The notes under the pieces: generated by a model
What the model was told of the DNA's origin: nothing
Seen by the model: the letters and a program-made list of their open reading frames with translations, nothing else
The model's database searches: none
Program-made: the position numbers and the translations under genes
Shown here: positions 38,362 through 49,919 of the stretch, one piece after another
How positions within the stretch are numbered: position 1 is the first letter of the stretch
Layout: every line of letters begins with the position of its first letter
NCBI GenBank assembly: GCA_015350385.1
Contig: WNKI01000001.1
Location: forward strand, 786,496-850,495
Direction of reading: 5' to 3'
Origin: Aculops lycopersici
Taxonomy: Eukaryota; Arthropoda; Arachnida; Trombidiformes; Eriophyidae
Length of the DNA stretch: 64,000 nt

Positions 38362-40473
38362 CTGCTCGCCGAGTCGTTGGGAGTGGGGAAACAATTTAGA
38401 TTAGCATAACTAGCAGGTGATTGAATATCGCCACCAAGGTATCGATACCCGGTCGCTTTATATATAAATATACATTTAGCTCGATTGCCAGTAGGGGGTG
38501 AGGTGTTCAAATTCAAGAAACCCTCGAGAATCTATTCAAACCTTTTGATCATTCTTTAGAGTTATGCACTATAGATGCATCAAAACCCTTCACGCCCCTA
38601 AGTCTAGTGGAATAATTTCAAAATATTTGATCGCCTTAGGCTCTTATTTTGTATCCTTGGCGTTGAGTTCTATAAATTTCTTCTCTAGAGTCGAGAGTTC
38701 AGTTCCAACATCTAAAACTTAATTGAATCTGGATGTGAGAGAAGTAGAAGATTACGAAATCCGAGTGGTTTTCAACGATTCCGAAGAGATTAAATTGTAT
38801 ATTTCTACAGATTCACCGGCCGGAATGCCAATATCCAGCGCCTACCACCACATAACAAGCCAGATGATAATCCACTCTCCTCCTTTTATGAGAGCCCCGT
38901 AAAGGAGCGATGCACAATCAGTAGTTTATCGCGCCTCTTTTCACTTTGTATTATTGTCCACGATTCGATTGTTCCTACTGACACGAGGCCAAGCGAGAAG
39001 CACGCAAACTTGGGCCCTCAAAATTGATTGAGAGCTAGGTGCCGGAAATGGGCGGCTTCAGTCAATAACTGGCTATACATTTGTGCTAAACATTCAACAA
39101 AGAGTGCGAGCTTATAAATGGAACGATTGGTTTGTGTGCTAGATTGTCATTAGCAGTTGGGTTTGTTGGAGTTTTGAGGGCTGAACGATGAAAAGAAGGC
39201 GGAGTTTTTAAAGAAACAGGCTAGAGTTGTAGTGTACGAAGAGTGTTTAGTGTTGTCAGTCGGCAACTAGCAACTTTAACACTCGAATCAATTCCTCGCC
39301 ACCCACCAGATCGAGGCGCCACTATTTGGATGTTTAAATAGCAACTTGTCTGCTTCGATCAGGGTGCATAGATAAACTTAATGGCTTCTAAATGGGAACC
39401 AATTGGCACCTGTAACCGCAGGTCTGCCACTTTCACTTCCTCTTCCTCTCCCCTCACTAGAAAAGGTCTCTCATCTGGTTGCCTGAGTGCCGTTGGTCAG
39501 GCAAGCCGATCGTGCAATGCTCACCTGAATTATCGAATGCCATTGCCACGAACAGCTCGCGGTTAACCACAACAGCAAACGCAACGGGAAGCGAAACAAA
39601 ACAACACAATGGCATCTAGCACAAGGGTTGCTCCAACCTAGTGGCTGTTTGCCTCATAAAACCATCAAAGGACCGAAGTTAGCGACTCAGCTTGCCTCGG
39701 TTCGTCGTCATCGTTGTTTCATCAGCAATAGTGTGGCGTGTGGACCGTTATTTTTCCTCTTTTATCGCCCATCGCTCATTGAATAACAATTTTTTTCTCG
39801 CCTGCTGGCCAGATTCGAGTTTAAAAACCAACGAAAGATTTGCAGCAACCACTTACACACGCAATCCTATCGCTCTAGCTAAGCCATTGGAGCAATCCTA
39901 TGGGCATGTTACATTGACGCCAAAATCGATGCCACAACACAGTCCTTCTCGTCTTGCTCCAACCAACTAAAGCTGGGTCCGTCTGGCGACCGGAAGGCAG
40001 ACGTTTTGGATTCTTTGTCGCTAATGTGTGAAGCTTAGCGTCTTACGTCTCGACCTAGTAGTGGAGTTAAGTTAACACGTTCAACTTCCGCTTCCTCTTA
40101 TCATCAGCTCGCATCTCGTTCAACAATTGTGACGGTTTAAAAGCAAGCGAGCAAAAGTTTAAGTTCAAGTCAAAGTGGCCGTTCGGCTTGAAGGAGTTCA
40201 AGTTGCACACGCGAGCTGGCACGCTAATGGGCTCGGCTGGTTATCGCAACTTGAAATTAAGGCGCCTGACTTGAGTGATTAAAATTTAGGAGGCTACTGA
40301 GAGAGGAGAGACTAAAATGAAATCAAAACATGAATCCTGTTTAGCTTACAAAACTTGAGAGGGTGAGCCTAGTGACATTTAGATTCGGACGTTCACGTTG
40401 GGACTTCACACAAGCAGAAAGGAGAACAGTCGCTAGGTATCATCGAATCGAGTTGACGTGAGCTGTTTTGCCG

Positions 40474-40509
<36 letters not shown>

Positions 40510-43500
40510 ATATTACTATCGCTAGTTGGTGGTAGCGGCTATCCAGGCAGTTGGGCGAACACAAATTACTTGCCTACTTCCAAGGTTTTAGTTTCTATAT
40601 ATCTCGCCAAACATGTAGCTGCAACTCTGGCCATCTATCTGTCAGCCAAAAGTCATCTTCCGGTTGGCTCAACACTGAATGGGTGACATGAAAACGCGCC
40701 TAACACGAGAGGACAGAAAGGCAGAGTCTTTAGCTGCCTTTACTAGCGCTCGCAACCCAATAGCAGGCGACCATAGACAAATCCCGGCTGCTCGCCAGCC
40801 AAACGACTGGAAGATCATTTGTCTTAGTTAGTGTAGCGCGCTTTACTTCCTTTTGATACAAAACAACCACCAAACAACAAGACAACGGGTGAGAGAGAAA
40901 GAGGAAAAGACAAAGTAGAGATACTAGATTGAGACAAAGATGGTGTAACTTTTTAGTTACTATCTACTTTCATGTCCCTCGCCAGTTGGCTCTTCCTGTT
41001 TCGCGGTGATTTTACTCGTTTTTAACCACCAAACTCGTGTTTTAACCTAGCTGGTTGTTTTAAGAGAGCAGCGGGTTTAGTTTACAAATCAGATTTGCTC
41101 TTCACCAAAGAACCAACCGGTTTCTTCTCTCCTCAAATCCTTTGTTGAAACGAGAAAAGTGACTAGCTTTACTCGCTTGGTTTGCCAGTCAGAGAATGAG
41201 CGACTTGAATTTGTCGTCACAATTGTTCTCGCAAGTTGGCACCAAATTGTTGTCGACTCGCTTGCTGATGCCCGAACAAGCGGCAAGTTGTCATTTGATG
41301 TATGATGCATTCGAAACGCCGAAGAAAGTTGTCCTCGTCGAATGGTCCCTTTCCATTCTTTTGCTCGTTGTACGCCAATTAAGAAATTAAAGACACCGAA
41401 GCAAAAGACAATCATCAGCACGCGAATGTACGAGCTCTAAAGACTGAAGAAGTTGGAGGCGAGAGGAGAAAAACTGGAGCAAGTAACTTGTGTTAATGAT
41501 ACATAATCTTTGAGATGTTCTCAGCTAGTTGCTTGGCAATGAGAAACTTCAATGACTTGCCATTAAATGGAGTGGCGACAACTGTACCAAGTCTTTCAGA
41601 GAAATAACCAAACTACTTGTTTGCATTCCTGTCCAGACTTGCGGGTGTCTTCGATTGATTCAACCACTTGACTGAGTTGTAGCTAGAATAGGAAAGATGG
41701 AACTTTTTACTCTTCAACCAACTGGAACTAACTCGAGAGAGTAGCGCCAAGAGAATTGTCGTAAGTTGAGGAGGAGAATTTTGAAAGCTGAATGCTGAAT
41801 GCCAAACAACAACAAACTTCAATTCAAAAACAACCACCACGAAGCGACTCCATTGTCCGGTTGTGCAAAGTAATATTGGAAGCTTTTAAAACAAACTCGC
41901 CTGGCTGCAGGCCTCTAGTTGCCCGCGGCCTAGCAACATCCAGTTGGTCTGCCGGTTGGTCAACGAGGTCCACCGGAGGGTCCCACTGGCCGGCCTAAAA
42001 ATTAAAAAACATTCCTCGTACTCGAGCAAAGCCATCTGCTGTCGCCACCTTGATTCGAGTGGTTGTGACACAAGAAGTTGGCCACAAAGAGTCCACTTGA
42101 TCCTCGCCAGTGGTATTAGTTTGCATACCCACCAAACTGTAAAAAACCCATTCGATGCTTACTCTCCACTTCCGCTACTCATGCTCCTTCCGCTTTTGCC
42201 AAAAAGCACTTTTTTGAGCCTAGCAATGGCAAGTAGCAGACGACCAGATAACCAGTTGGTTGGCCAACTGAGCCAACCAACTCGCTGGAATTGCTCTCCC
42301 ATTTTGAACATCAACGAGCTGGTCGCTAAAAAGATCCACCCTGCCGATGGACGATAGCCTTCTTTTCTCTGTTTAACAAAACCGCTCCGAGCTGTCAAGC
42401 AACTCAAGGCGCCTGATAAGCTCATTGGATTTACATTGGACTAGCGACCGACGGAGTAGCAATTTCGGTTAGACTCCAATGGAGCACAAATGCAAATGAG
42501 TGTATGATGTGTCGCATTCTTAGTGTAGCACAAATGCACATAGCGCTGCGACCAGAGTCAGCAGAGGTTGTAAACTTTGCCGCCACAAGTGGCACACTAA
42601 ACCTTTATCTCTCCCGCTCGTTCTCTTCATTTGCTGTGCTCTTGTTATATGCACCCGCTTCCGTCGATACACCTAAATAAACGCTCTGCCGTTAATCGTT
42701 TATCGTCACTTATATTGTCGTCGCCATTGTCTCTGCGCAACAATAAACTGTCTAACTGACTTGGAGGAGGAGAGACAAAAAAAGTCGCAAACGAACCGAT
42801 AAACTTGAAGGAAGCACAGCAGAACCTAGCCACCTGCTTGCTGCTCGCGCGTCATTTACTTCTGTGGGGGCTAATTTAAGCCTCATTAGTGTCCCTCGAG
42901 CCACGGAATAGCCGAGCCGGCTGGTCGCACCGGCCACCCGAGAGTCGACCAATTGACCTAACCGGAAATGAATAAATATATAGATTTATATATAAATAAC
43001 TGCGCGTTGTGGAGCTTAGGAGCAGAAAGTTGGCCGCTTAGTTATCAAACTACTCCCACCAGTTGGACTAAATGGCTAGCAATCGTGTAAACAAATAGGC
43101 ACCAACGGCCCCGCTAACCATTGGGCACAAACCAACAGAGTTTTTGGGCAGCTCACGCTCCGCCAAAATTGCACCCATTTTAGAATGGCCATTTGGTTTG
43201 GTGAATGCTGTCGCTACCGCCACCACCGCAACTGCGTTTCTGTGGTCGTATCGTATGGTTGAGTTGAGTCGAGCAAGCAGACAGACTGAAAGTTAGGTTA
43301 GGATCAGAGGCCTACATAGACATAATCTCTACGTGATAATGGATCTTTGCAAACTGGCGCACGAGCTGCAGTTTGTACCACCGACCAACCGAGTTAGCTG
43401 CCGACTGATTTGACTCTTTATTGGCGGCCATTAAAGAGTCATCACCATGTTGGTTTTTTTCGACCACTTTGCGGTCAACTCAACTATTTGGCTAGAGCTT

Positions 43501-43817
43501 GGCTTTGAAGTAAAAGCCGTGATCGTTGCTAGAGCATGATTTCTGTTGGCTAGTGGATAGGTCTAAGCGGAAACCTGAAACGATGTGACACGGTGTTAAA
43601 GCACTTATCATATTGCGACGATGACGTCCACCACGTCGATCCAAAAGGCAAACGACAATCTAAATAAGTTTGTTCTGTCGACTTCCGGACAGAAATGGAA
43701 AAAACTTAAGCTCGCATGGATTCACACAGCATGGCCTCACTCCAATGCATATGTTGTCATCGATATGACCGACTTCCGCTCCGTTAGTTTCGGTTAGCTT
43801 ATTCAAAAGTCTACTTA
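38362..43817. other. Long non-coding stretch, possibly first intron of the Beat-like gene
   Basis: About 5.4 kb with no recognisable protein or RNA gene, in contrast to the dense packing elsewhere. It holds many CAACTTG/CCAACTGG-like short repeats, a (CTA)(CTG) microsatellite at 40477-40509, and scattered (AAC)n tracts. A donor-like GTAAGT at 43817 (minus strand) and acceptors at 37977/38362 would make it one intron. Dense GA/CT and TTGG motifs suggest enhancers, but nothing can be assigned by eye. Confidence 0.4.
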
Positions 43818-44003
43818 CCCAATAGAACGAGGAACAATGTGGTCACCATTGAATCGTTTGGAGAGCTTGATTTCTTGATTGGTTGCGTCATCTTGCCGCT
43901 TGTAAAACTGGTTGGACTGATAGTTTATTTGAGAACGATTCTTGGTCCAACGATAACCAAGTTTTTGTCGCTGGATAACGAGGAGGAGTTCTAGAATCAA
44001 CAT
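43818..44003 (-). CDS. Candidate upstream coding exon (possibly 5' exon of Beat-like gene)
   Basis: On the minus strand an ATG at 44001-44003 opens a frame MLILELLLVIQ..., hydrophobic at its start, running 62 codons to end exactly at a strong donor (ATTGG|GTAAGT, intron from 43817). The donor leaves two bases of a codon; the TATCAG acceptor ending at 37977 supplies the third, giving ...VPRSIG|LVRLEAPE in frame with the Beat Ig domain. The hydrophobic start could serve as a signal peptide, though it is short and contains a Glu. Alternatively this belongs to a separate gene: another open minus-strand frame lies just upstream (44220-44066). Confidence 0.35.
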
Positions 44004-44347
44004 CTAAATTTTGAATAATCAACACAAGAGTCCCAGACCAGCGGTAGGTTTCAAGAAGTCGAGTTACCGAGTGCGCAATCGCACTTAGAAGCTCGCCATC
44101 GAATGTCATAGGACCGACGATTGCGTCATCTACCGTGAGAGCCAAGCAATGAACTGGCAAGCTCAAGATATTAAGGATATAATGAGAGTTGGTGTTCTTC
44201 ACCGTATAGGTCGAAATGTTTGTTTTATTGCTATCTGGTTATAACAAACTTCATTTCTTTATATCAACAAACAGATTTAACGAGGCAACAATTACATACA
44301 TGGTAGATACATGGTGATAATAATGGTAGAGATAAAGATATGAAAGC

Positions 44348-44633
44348 TTATTGTTCTTGTTTTGTAATAAATTGCGCGAGTTTCCTTGGATCACTCGTTT
44401 CAAGATAGATTGTAGTAACAATATTATCTGTAGTAGGCAAAAGAAGTACCTCGTGTAGATTCCATACGACAGTCGATGGGTTCTCTTAATTTCTTACATA
44501 ATAGAACGCCAACACCACAAGGTCGAAAGTTTGCTGGTTTTTTAATCGTGGGCATAATTTTATCCTCTCGAGTCGGAATCCTCAGGTTGCTGTTGGTTGT
44601 GTTCACATTCGTGTCTTTCGCTTTCGTAGTCAT
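44348..44633 (-). CDS. Unrecognised small two-exon gene, 71 residues
   Basis: I do not recognise the product. Exon 1 is 44633-44498 (ATG, 45 codons plus one base), intron 44497-44428 is 70 nt with GTAAGA donor and a pyrimidine-rich ...CCTACTACAG acceptor, and exon 2 is 44427-44348, ending TAA. The split codon T|AT gives Tyr. The protein is polar and basic at the N-terminus, has a central hydrophobic stretch (GVGVLLYNIVTTIYL), and ends DPRKLAQFITKQEQ, so a small single-span membrane or compact protein is possible. AATAAA on the same strand around 44228 fits a transcript end. Good splice signals, correct phase and poly(A) signal support it; no homology is recognised. Unspliced reading would give a 69-residue product. 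Confidence 0.45.
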
Positions 44634-44905
44634 TCGTTTTAATAGAGAGATGATAATTTTGTAAAAAAGTCAATTGGAGATGTGCATAAAATGTTTGTCA
44701 CTAATAAAGTTTCCTCTCTCACATGATCATCACCATAAAACTCAATTCAAAACTTGCGGTTGTGGTGGTGATATAAGTGGTTGCTTATGTTGATTTTCTT
44801 TGCCCTATCTGGAGATTGTCAACTTGTTGCTTGCCATCAGATGTATCATGCTACATTTTGTGGCTGGTTTTGTTATTGTGTTGCGTAATGGTAGTGCTAA
44901 GATTG

Positions 44906-45946
44906 TTAATTGGATTTCATTTGAGAATCCAGCTTGATCAATTGCTGATGCATAATCTCTAATTCCTTGCACTTCTTTAGAGAAGATTCACGTTGCAATA
45001 GTAATTCGTTTTCCTCCATCTTTAATCTCTTTAACTCGGAATCGGATCTTTCTAGATCACCTTTAAATGAGCCTATAATCTCCACTAGTTTTGGAGATTT
45101 ACGGATCAATTTTTCCACCTTTGGATCATATTGGCCAAGAACGATGTGATGTCTACGTTGATAGGGAATATCGCTAATTTCTATCCCTGTTACCATGTAA
45201 AAATCTTTCTCATACACACACCTGTCTTTTGCTAACTTATACCAACGGCCTCGATCCGGGTGTGAGCTACAATCATCTGGAAATTTGTAGTTTTCCATAT
45301 TGTACTTCGGCTTCCCTAGTGGCTTTTGGCTAGTCGTTTTGATAGGATTCTGGACTCCAGTTGAATTAGTTGTATTGTTGCTATTTGTTTTAGTTTTAAT
45401 GTTGTTGCTTTGGTTATTTTTACCGGTGGTTAAGTTGCTGGCTTCTGTTATTGCTTGGTGTTCAAAGGGTTCGCATGATATATCAGATGAGTCTTCTTCA
45501 TCTGAAGAGGACTCGACGTATCTGTCGTATGACTCAAATCTTGCATATTGCTCCTCGCCGGAGTCCTCCTCTATCATTTCTGAATCATCATTATCACTAT
45601 CTGTGTAGTTTTCGATCCTTTTACCTAGTGAGCTACCGCCGAGGTTGCTGAATCCACCACCATTCTGTCGCTTAAGATTAGCCCGTCCTCTGGAGGAGGC
45701 AACTGGACACCCTGAAACGCTTCTATGCGAGCTCCTATTCTTATTCTTGTGTCCAGATCCATCGCAACCCGGAGTGGGACATCTAAGCACATTCTCCTGG
45801 TGACAGACGACCACACTAGCTGGCACCTTATCCCTTCTAGGGCAGCCCGATAAACTGCGATGGTGGGCATAAATACCCGTTATGTGTCCGGAACCATCGC
45901 ATCCGGGCACCGGGCATCTGGGCTCACTGGCTTTGTCCGTGGTGAC
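44906..45946 (-). CDS. MYT1: MYT1-family C2HC zinc-finger factor, C-terminal exon
   Basis: MYT1/MYT1L/ST18 proteins are neural transcription factors binding AAGTTT elements through C2HC fingers. This exon starts at a splice acceptor (ATATTCAG, exon from 45946) and runs to TAA at 44906, giving 346 codons. Two adjacent C2HC fingers are at the start: CPVPGCDGSGHITGIYAHHRSLSGCP and CPTPGCDGSGHKNKNRSSHRSVSGCP, each with the family C-x4-C-x12-H-x5-C spacing. Then come an acidic/Ser segment (DSDNDDSEMIEEDSGEEQ), an Asn-rich linker, a conserved-looking block (PDRGRWYKLAKDRCVYEKDFYMVTGIEISD), and a C-terminal coiled coil (LKRLKMEENELLLQRESSLKKCKELE). Vertebrate members have six to seven fingers, so earlier exons are missing; I could not locate them in the next 1.5 kb. 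Confidence 0.85.
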   Translation of the reverse strand, partial: VTTDKASEPRCPVPGCDGSGHITGIYAHHRSLSGCPRRDKVPASVVVCHQENVLRCPTPGCDGSGHKNKNRSSHRSVSGCPVASSRGRANLKRQNGGGFSNLGGSSLGKRIENYTDSDNDDSEMIEEDSGEEQYARFESYDRYVESSSDEEDSSDISCEPFEHQAITEASNLTTGKNNQSNNIKTKTNSNNTTNSTGVQNPIKTTSQKPLGKPKYNMENYKFPDDCSSHPDRGRWYKLAKDRCVYEKDFYMVTGIEISDIPYQRRHHIVLGQYDPKVEKLIRKSPKLVEIIGSFKGDLERSDSELKRLKMEENELLLQRESSLKKCKELEIMHQQLIKLDSQMKSN

Positions 45947-47459
45947 TGAATATTGTTAACTTGTTTTTTTTTAATTTTACAGTCGAATTCTATAGAGATT
46001 TTTTTTCTTTTAATAGAAAGCAACTTCTGTTAAAGATTACTATCGTTTGTTTTGGCTCACTAAATTTGATCACAACAATGAAAACTTCCCCCTTTACCTT
46101 TATTGTCTCCCCGCAAAATTTGATGGCTAAAAAAGTTGTTATGCAATATAATATTGCAGCTTAGAGTATCTACTTTTTAATATGAATCTTGGTAGTTTGG
46201 TCAAAGTAAGGGTAAATTTGATGTGAAGCGAGAGTTGTGTTTGTTGTCGTGTCAAGGTAACTTGCTGCTGCTGTTGCTGCAAAACTTGAAGGGTTATTAT
46301 TAACTTGGGTGAAGTTAGTCTTGCAAGCTCAAAGTTGCACGGCGTTTAGTTCAAAAGCTTGAGTTTTGTTTAGCTCGAGATAATAGAATGTGGACTTTGT
46401 TTCCTCAAGTGGTGCTGGTATCAATAATGATAATGTCGAATTGGCTTCTCTCACTGTTAAATGATGTAAAATAAGTATAAAATCCACCACTCGATTTAGA
46501 TACGTCAAAATAAAAGTTGCGTGCTAATGAAGTATTTGCACAATTAGAAATAGTGAACTGTTTTCGCTCAAGACTCTGCCTCTTTCTACATTGAATTTAG
46601 TACAGAAAGTCCCATATAGTCGGCACAGTCTCAATCTGTCGCCTAACTCAAATTTCTGTGTGTTGCGTTTTCTCCATTCGCTATCCCATCGTGTTTTGTA
46701 AGTCACTCAGACCAACCAAACGAGCAATTTTGACGCGACTCTCTATCACATACAAACACAGTGGCGGCCCTCTGGGGAGAAGGAGAAGAAGAAGTAAGCA
46801 AGCGAGCGTTTGCTCTGTATTGCCGAGACAGACGGACGGACAAACGCACAGACACTTGGAATACATAGACTGCAACTTTTTTCTCGCATACTCGGCAATG
46901 GCAATGCAAACGCCAGGATAGAAAGCGAGGGGGAGCCAATAGGACTATAGCGGGGGTGGCAGAGGAGTTATTGAGCATATTGTCCCATTTGTTACACAAG
47001 TATTGGCATTGCCCTCCGATGGTATTAATCGTTATTGTCCCCCTAGATTGCCGATGAGGGAAGGTGAAACGTTATGAGGGGGGGGGGGGCTGCGTTAGAG
47101 CGACTGCCTCGATGTCACTTCATTCAGATGGCTGAGATTGCAGCTGCGCTGCGGCTCCTGTCAGTGAGTTTCTATCCAACTCAGGTAGCTCTCACCTGTA
47201 GAGTATTGTTAGGGAAAGTTGTAAATACTAAACTATACCAAAGGATAGGTAAGATGTCAAATTTTCTGGTTGCGTGTAGATGGGACTTTATTTAATTTTG
47301 AGTCACTTGATGCTCGTGATAATCTCTTCCTCCCCTTGCGGTTGTCTTGTGATAATATTAAATTTCCTTGAGCGCTTCTAAGTCATAATTGTTGTTGTTG
47401 TTGTTGTTTGAATATTTCCTCCTCCTGTCAAATCTTTTCTCAACTCCCTCTAGCGTCCA
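45947..47459. other. Region upstream of the MYT1-like exon
   Basis: About 1.5 kb without a coding exon I can defend. It contains a 12-base G run at 47078-47089, a (TTG)n tract at 47391-47407, and minus-strand CTACAG|GTGAGAGC around 47196 that looks like either a donor or an acceptor. The missing 5' exon(s) of the MYT1-like gene should be here or beyond CDC20. Confidence 0.35.
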
Positions 47460-49094
47460 TCATCTTAGACTCATCCTGATTGGATTGATCGATGTCTTCT
47501 TCGCCGAGGCCTCTTGTTTCTTCTTACGCTGGGGATCGGCTGGGAAACACTCCCAGAATCTTAACGACTCGTCAGAACCGAGTGATACAACTGTAGATCT
47601 GTCAGGACTCATACAAAGGCCGATGATTCGGTGGGTATGGCTGCGAAGCTCGGCTATCTTACACATGGTGGGAAACTTCCAGATGTTAATCTCGTTGTTT
47701 TGGTATCCATGCGCAGTGACTAGCTCTTGGTATTCTTCGTTCCATTCGACGCCAGAAACCTGCGAATGGGTATCGACAGAGTAGAGGCAGTTGCCGTTTT
47801 GCGAGTTCCAAACTCTCAAGTGCTTATCGGTACTACCACCGCCTGTGGCCACAAGATGGGGCTTCCAAGGGCACCAAGAGATGGCCTTGACGGCGGACTG
47901 GTGGCCGAGCTGCTGGATAGGCATTACATTTGCTGAATCCAGTGTTACATTACCACCGTTCCAAATATTCACTCTATTGTCGTTGGAACCACTGGCTAGG
48001 TACTTGCCGTCCGGCGACCATCTCAAGCCACAAACTTCAAAACCGCCATGACCATTCAGGGTACCTACGTGATGGGCAGGCACACGAACGTCATGATGAT
48101 GGATGAGGCCAGATTTGGATCCACTGGATAACATGTGAGCATTCCAATCTAACGAGCTAATACGTTGCGAGTGGCTAGCCATTTTACGCAACCTAGTTTG
48201 CGTGTCTGCATCCCAAATCTCAACCATGTTCAGCGAGTTGCCCACAGCCAATTGGTTTCCATCCTGAATCCATGAAAGTGATGAAATATACTCATTCTCC
48301 GGGAGTTGCAAGAGACTCTTGATATCACCTGTGGCAGCGTTCCAAAGGTAGACTGAGTTGCTTAATGCAACGGCCAACACATTAGTACTACCCCAGCTAA
48401 CGAGATTCAAGTACCAATCATTGACCAGCTCGGGCGCGTCTAAAATCTTCTCAGGATTTGAGGGTATCACACGATTTGGTTTCTTCGCCGAAGCGGCGCC
48501 CTTGCTGGAACTGTACAAAACATTCATATTGTTTGTCTGTCCCTCGGGTGCAACTGGCGCCTTGTCATCGTAGGACATGATTCTATATTGGTCTAAATTA
48601 GCGCTCAATTTCTCTCTCAACTTTGGATCGTCATTCTCTGGGCCATTCTTGTTGGCCTGGGTCAATAGATAGTGACTCTTCTCTAAGTCCATGTTGTGTC
48701 TGTTCGGGATATACCTGTCCATTCCACCATGAACAGGAGTCTTGGGTGTTTTAGCTGAAGGTTTAAGTACCCCATTGTTATGTCTACTTGGCGTCTTAGC
48801 CGACGGTGTCAAACCGTATTTATTGCTATTCTGCGAGCTTCTCTTCGAGTTGGGAGTCTTACCCGGTGTCTTGTGAGCTATATCGTGATTGTTTTGCGAA
48901 CGCTTAGTGCCTTCAGCAATAGTCATGTTTGACAACAGATCATTAGTGTGATTTAAAACGGTCGATACGTTGAATGAATTGTATAACTGGCTATCGTTCT
49001 TCTTCTGCCATCTTGGCTGCTTCGAGGGTAACTTCGATGGAAGATCCATTGAAGTGGCCTGCGCAATTATGTTATCTAATTCATAACGGGACAT
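47460..49094 (-). CDS. CDC20: CDC20/Fizzy, APC/C co-activator
   Basis: A 544-residue WD40 protein. CDC20 recruits mitotic substrates to the anaphase-promoting complex and is the target of the spindle checkpoint. The N-terminal half holds Ser/Thr-Pro sites in a TPSAKTP-rich stretch, the C-box DRYIPNR (126-132), and a DQYRIMSYDDKAPVAPEG segment; then KILDAPELVNDWYLNLVSWG opens a seven-bladed propeller with the diagnostic SGLIHHHDVR, HGGFEVCGLRWSPDGKYLASGSNDNRVNIW, AVKAISWCPWKPHLVATGGG and LGSDESLRFWECF. CDH1/FZR is excluded by KILDAPE and the propeller sequence. The C-terminus reads ...NPIRMSLR: the Ile-Arg tail that docks on APC/C subunits in most CDC20 proteins is Leu-Arg here. Single exon, ATG at 49092-49094. 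Confidence 0.96.
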   Translation of the reverse strand: MSRYELDNIIAQATSMDLPSKLPSKQPRWQKKNDSQLYNSFNVSTVLNHTNDLLSNMTIAEGTKRSQNNHDIAHKTPGKTPNSKRSSQNSNKYGLTPSAKTPSRHNNGVLKPSAKTPKTPVHGGMDRYIPNRHNMDLEKSHYLLTQANKNGPENDDPKLREKLSANLDQYRIMSYDDKAPVAPEGQTNNMNVLYSSSKGAASAKKPNRVIPSNPEKILDAPELVNDWYLNLVSWGSTNVLAVALSNSVYLWNAATGDIKSLLQLPENEYISSLSWIQDGNQLAVGNSLNMVEIWDADTQTRLRKMASHSQRISSLDWNAHMLSSGSKSGLIHHHDVRVPAHHVGTLNGHGGFEVCGLRWSPDGKYLASGSNDNRVNIWNGGNVTLDSANVMPIQQLGHQSAVKAISWCPWKPHLVATGGGSTDKHLRVWNSQNGNCLYSVDTHSQVSGVEWNEEYQELVTAHGYQNNEINIWKFPTMCKIAELRSHTHRIIGLCMSPDRSTVVSLGSDESLRFWECFPADPQRKKKQEASAKKTSINPIRMSLR

Positions 49095-49919
49095 ATTAAA
49101 GAATGTCTACGAGGTGGGTGAGTGCTGATGCCAGTAAATGTAAAAGTTTGCCTCAAAATTATAACGATGGCAAGTGATTAAAATGTTGAGGCGTTTTTTT
49201 CTGGGTTTTTCCCGTATAGTATTTAGTTGGTTTACTAATAATTGTGTGACGAATAATTTTTAGTTTTTGAAATGTATTGTGAGTAATAATAGTTTGGCAA
49301 GTAGGTAGATGTAATGGAAATATTTGTAGAACTCTAAAAGTTCAAATCGTCAGAGAGCGAATGTTTCAAGGTGGGCATCCTTTTATAACGTCTTTATGGA
49401 GACCACTGGTCAGCACGTTGTTGTGCTGTGTGTTGGTTGCTGTTGCTCCAGCAGTAAAAGTCGCACCGGGCGCGCACCAGTTGCTGACAAAGTAACCGGC
49501 ACGTACGTCGCACTTCGTCCCCCACTTCCAACTGAAATTTTTCGGTTCTTCAACTGGTTTGAAACGGCTACTTCTGTGGGGGAAGTTAGCGAGTCCGATA
49601 GTCGCGCACACAAAATTGCTGCGCTCTACGGTTTAGGGAAACAGCCACTGCATTGACTGTCTGTGTCCCGCCGGGCATGTTAAAGTCCATACTGTTTGCA
49701 GCAAATCCGAATACGCTGCAAATTGGACGCATTCTTTAAATGTTGATAAATTTCTTTCACGACGGCAAGATCCAACTATTGTGTTCTTTTATGAATAATA
49801 TTAACCTCATATCATCATTATTATATCAAACCTCCACTTAAGTCAAGACTTGCAACAATAACCAATTGGTTAATCGCAATCCATCATCCAATAGTTATTA
49901 ATTACAAGACACCAACAAA
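49095..49919. other. Divergent promoter region CDC20 / SPT5
   Basis: About 0.8 kb between divergently transcribed genes. It is AT-rich next to each start, with a more GC-balanced middle (49380-49700) that carries short open frames on both strands without family support. No repeat or RNA gene seen. Confidence 0.45.

Noticed and set aside
40468..40686. Frame beginning with a run of leucines that looks like a signal peptide
   Set aside because: The leucines are encoded by a (CTA)/(CTG) microsatellite, there is no ATG, and the rest shows no family resemblance.
44428..44449. A 22-nt intron (GTACTT...CTACAG) in the small two-exon gene
   Set aside because: Too short for the normal spliceosome; a 70-nt intron using the better GTAAGA donor upstream gives an equally good frame.
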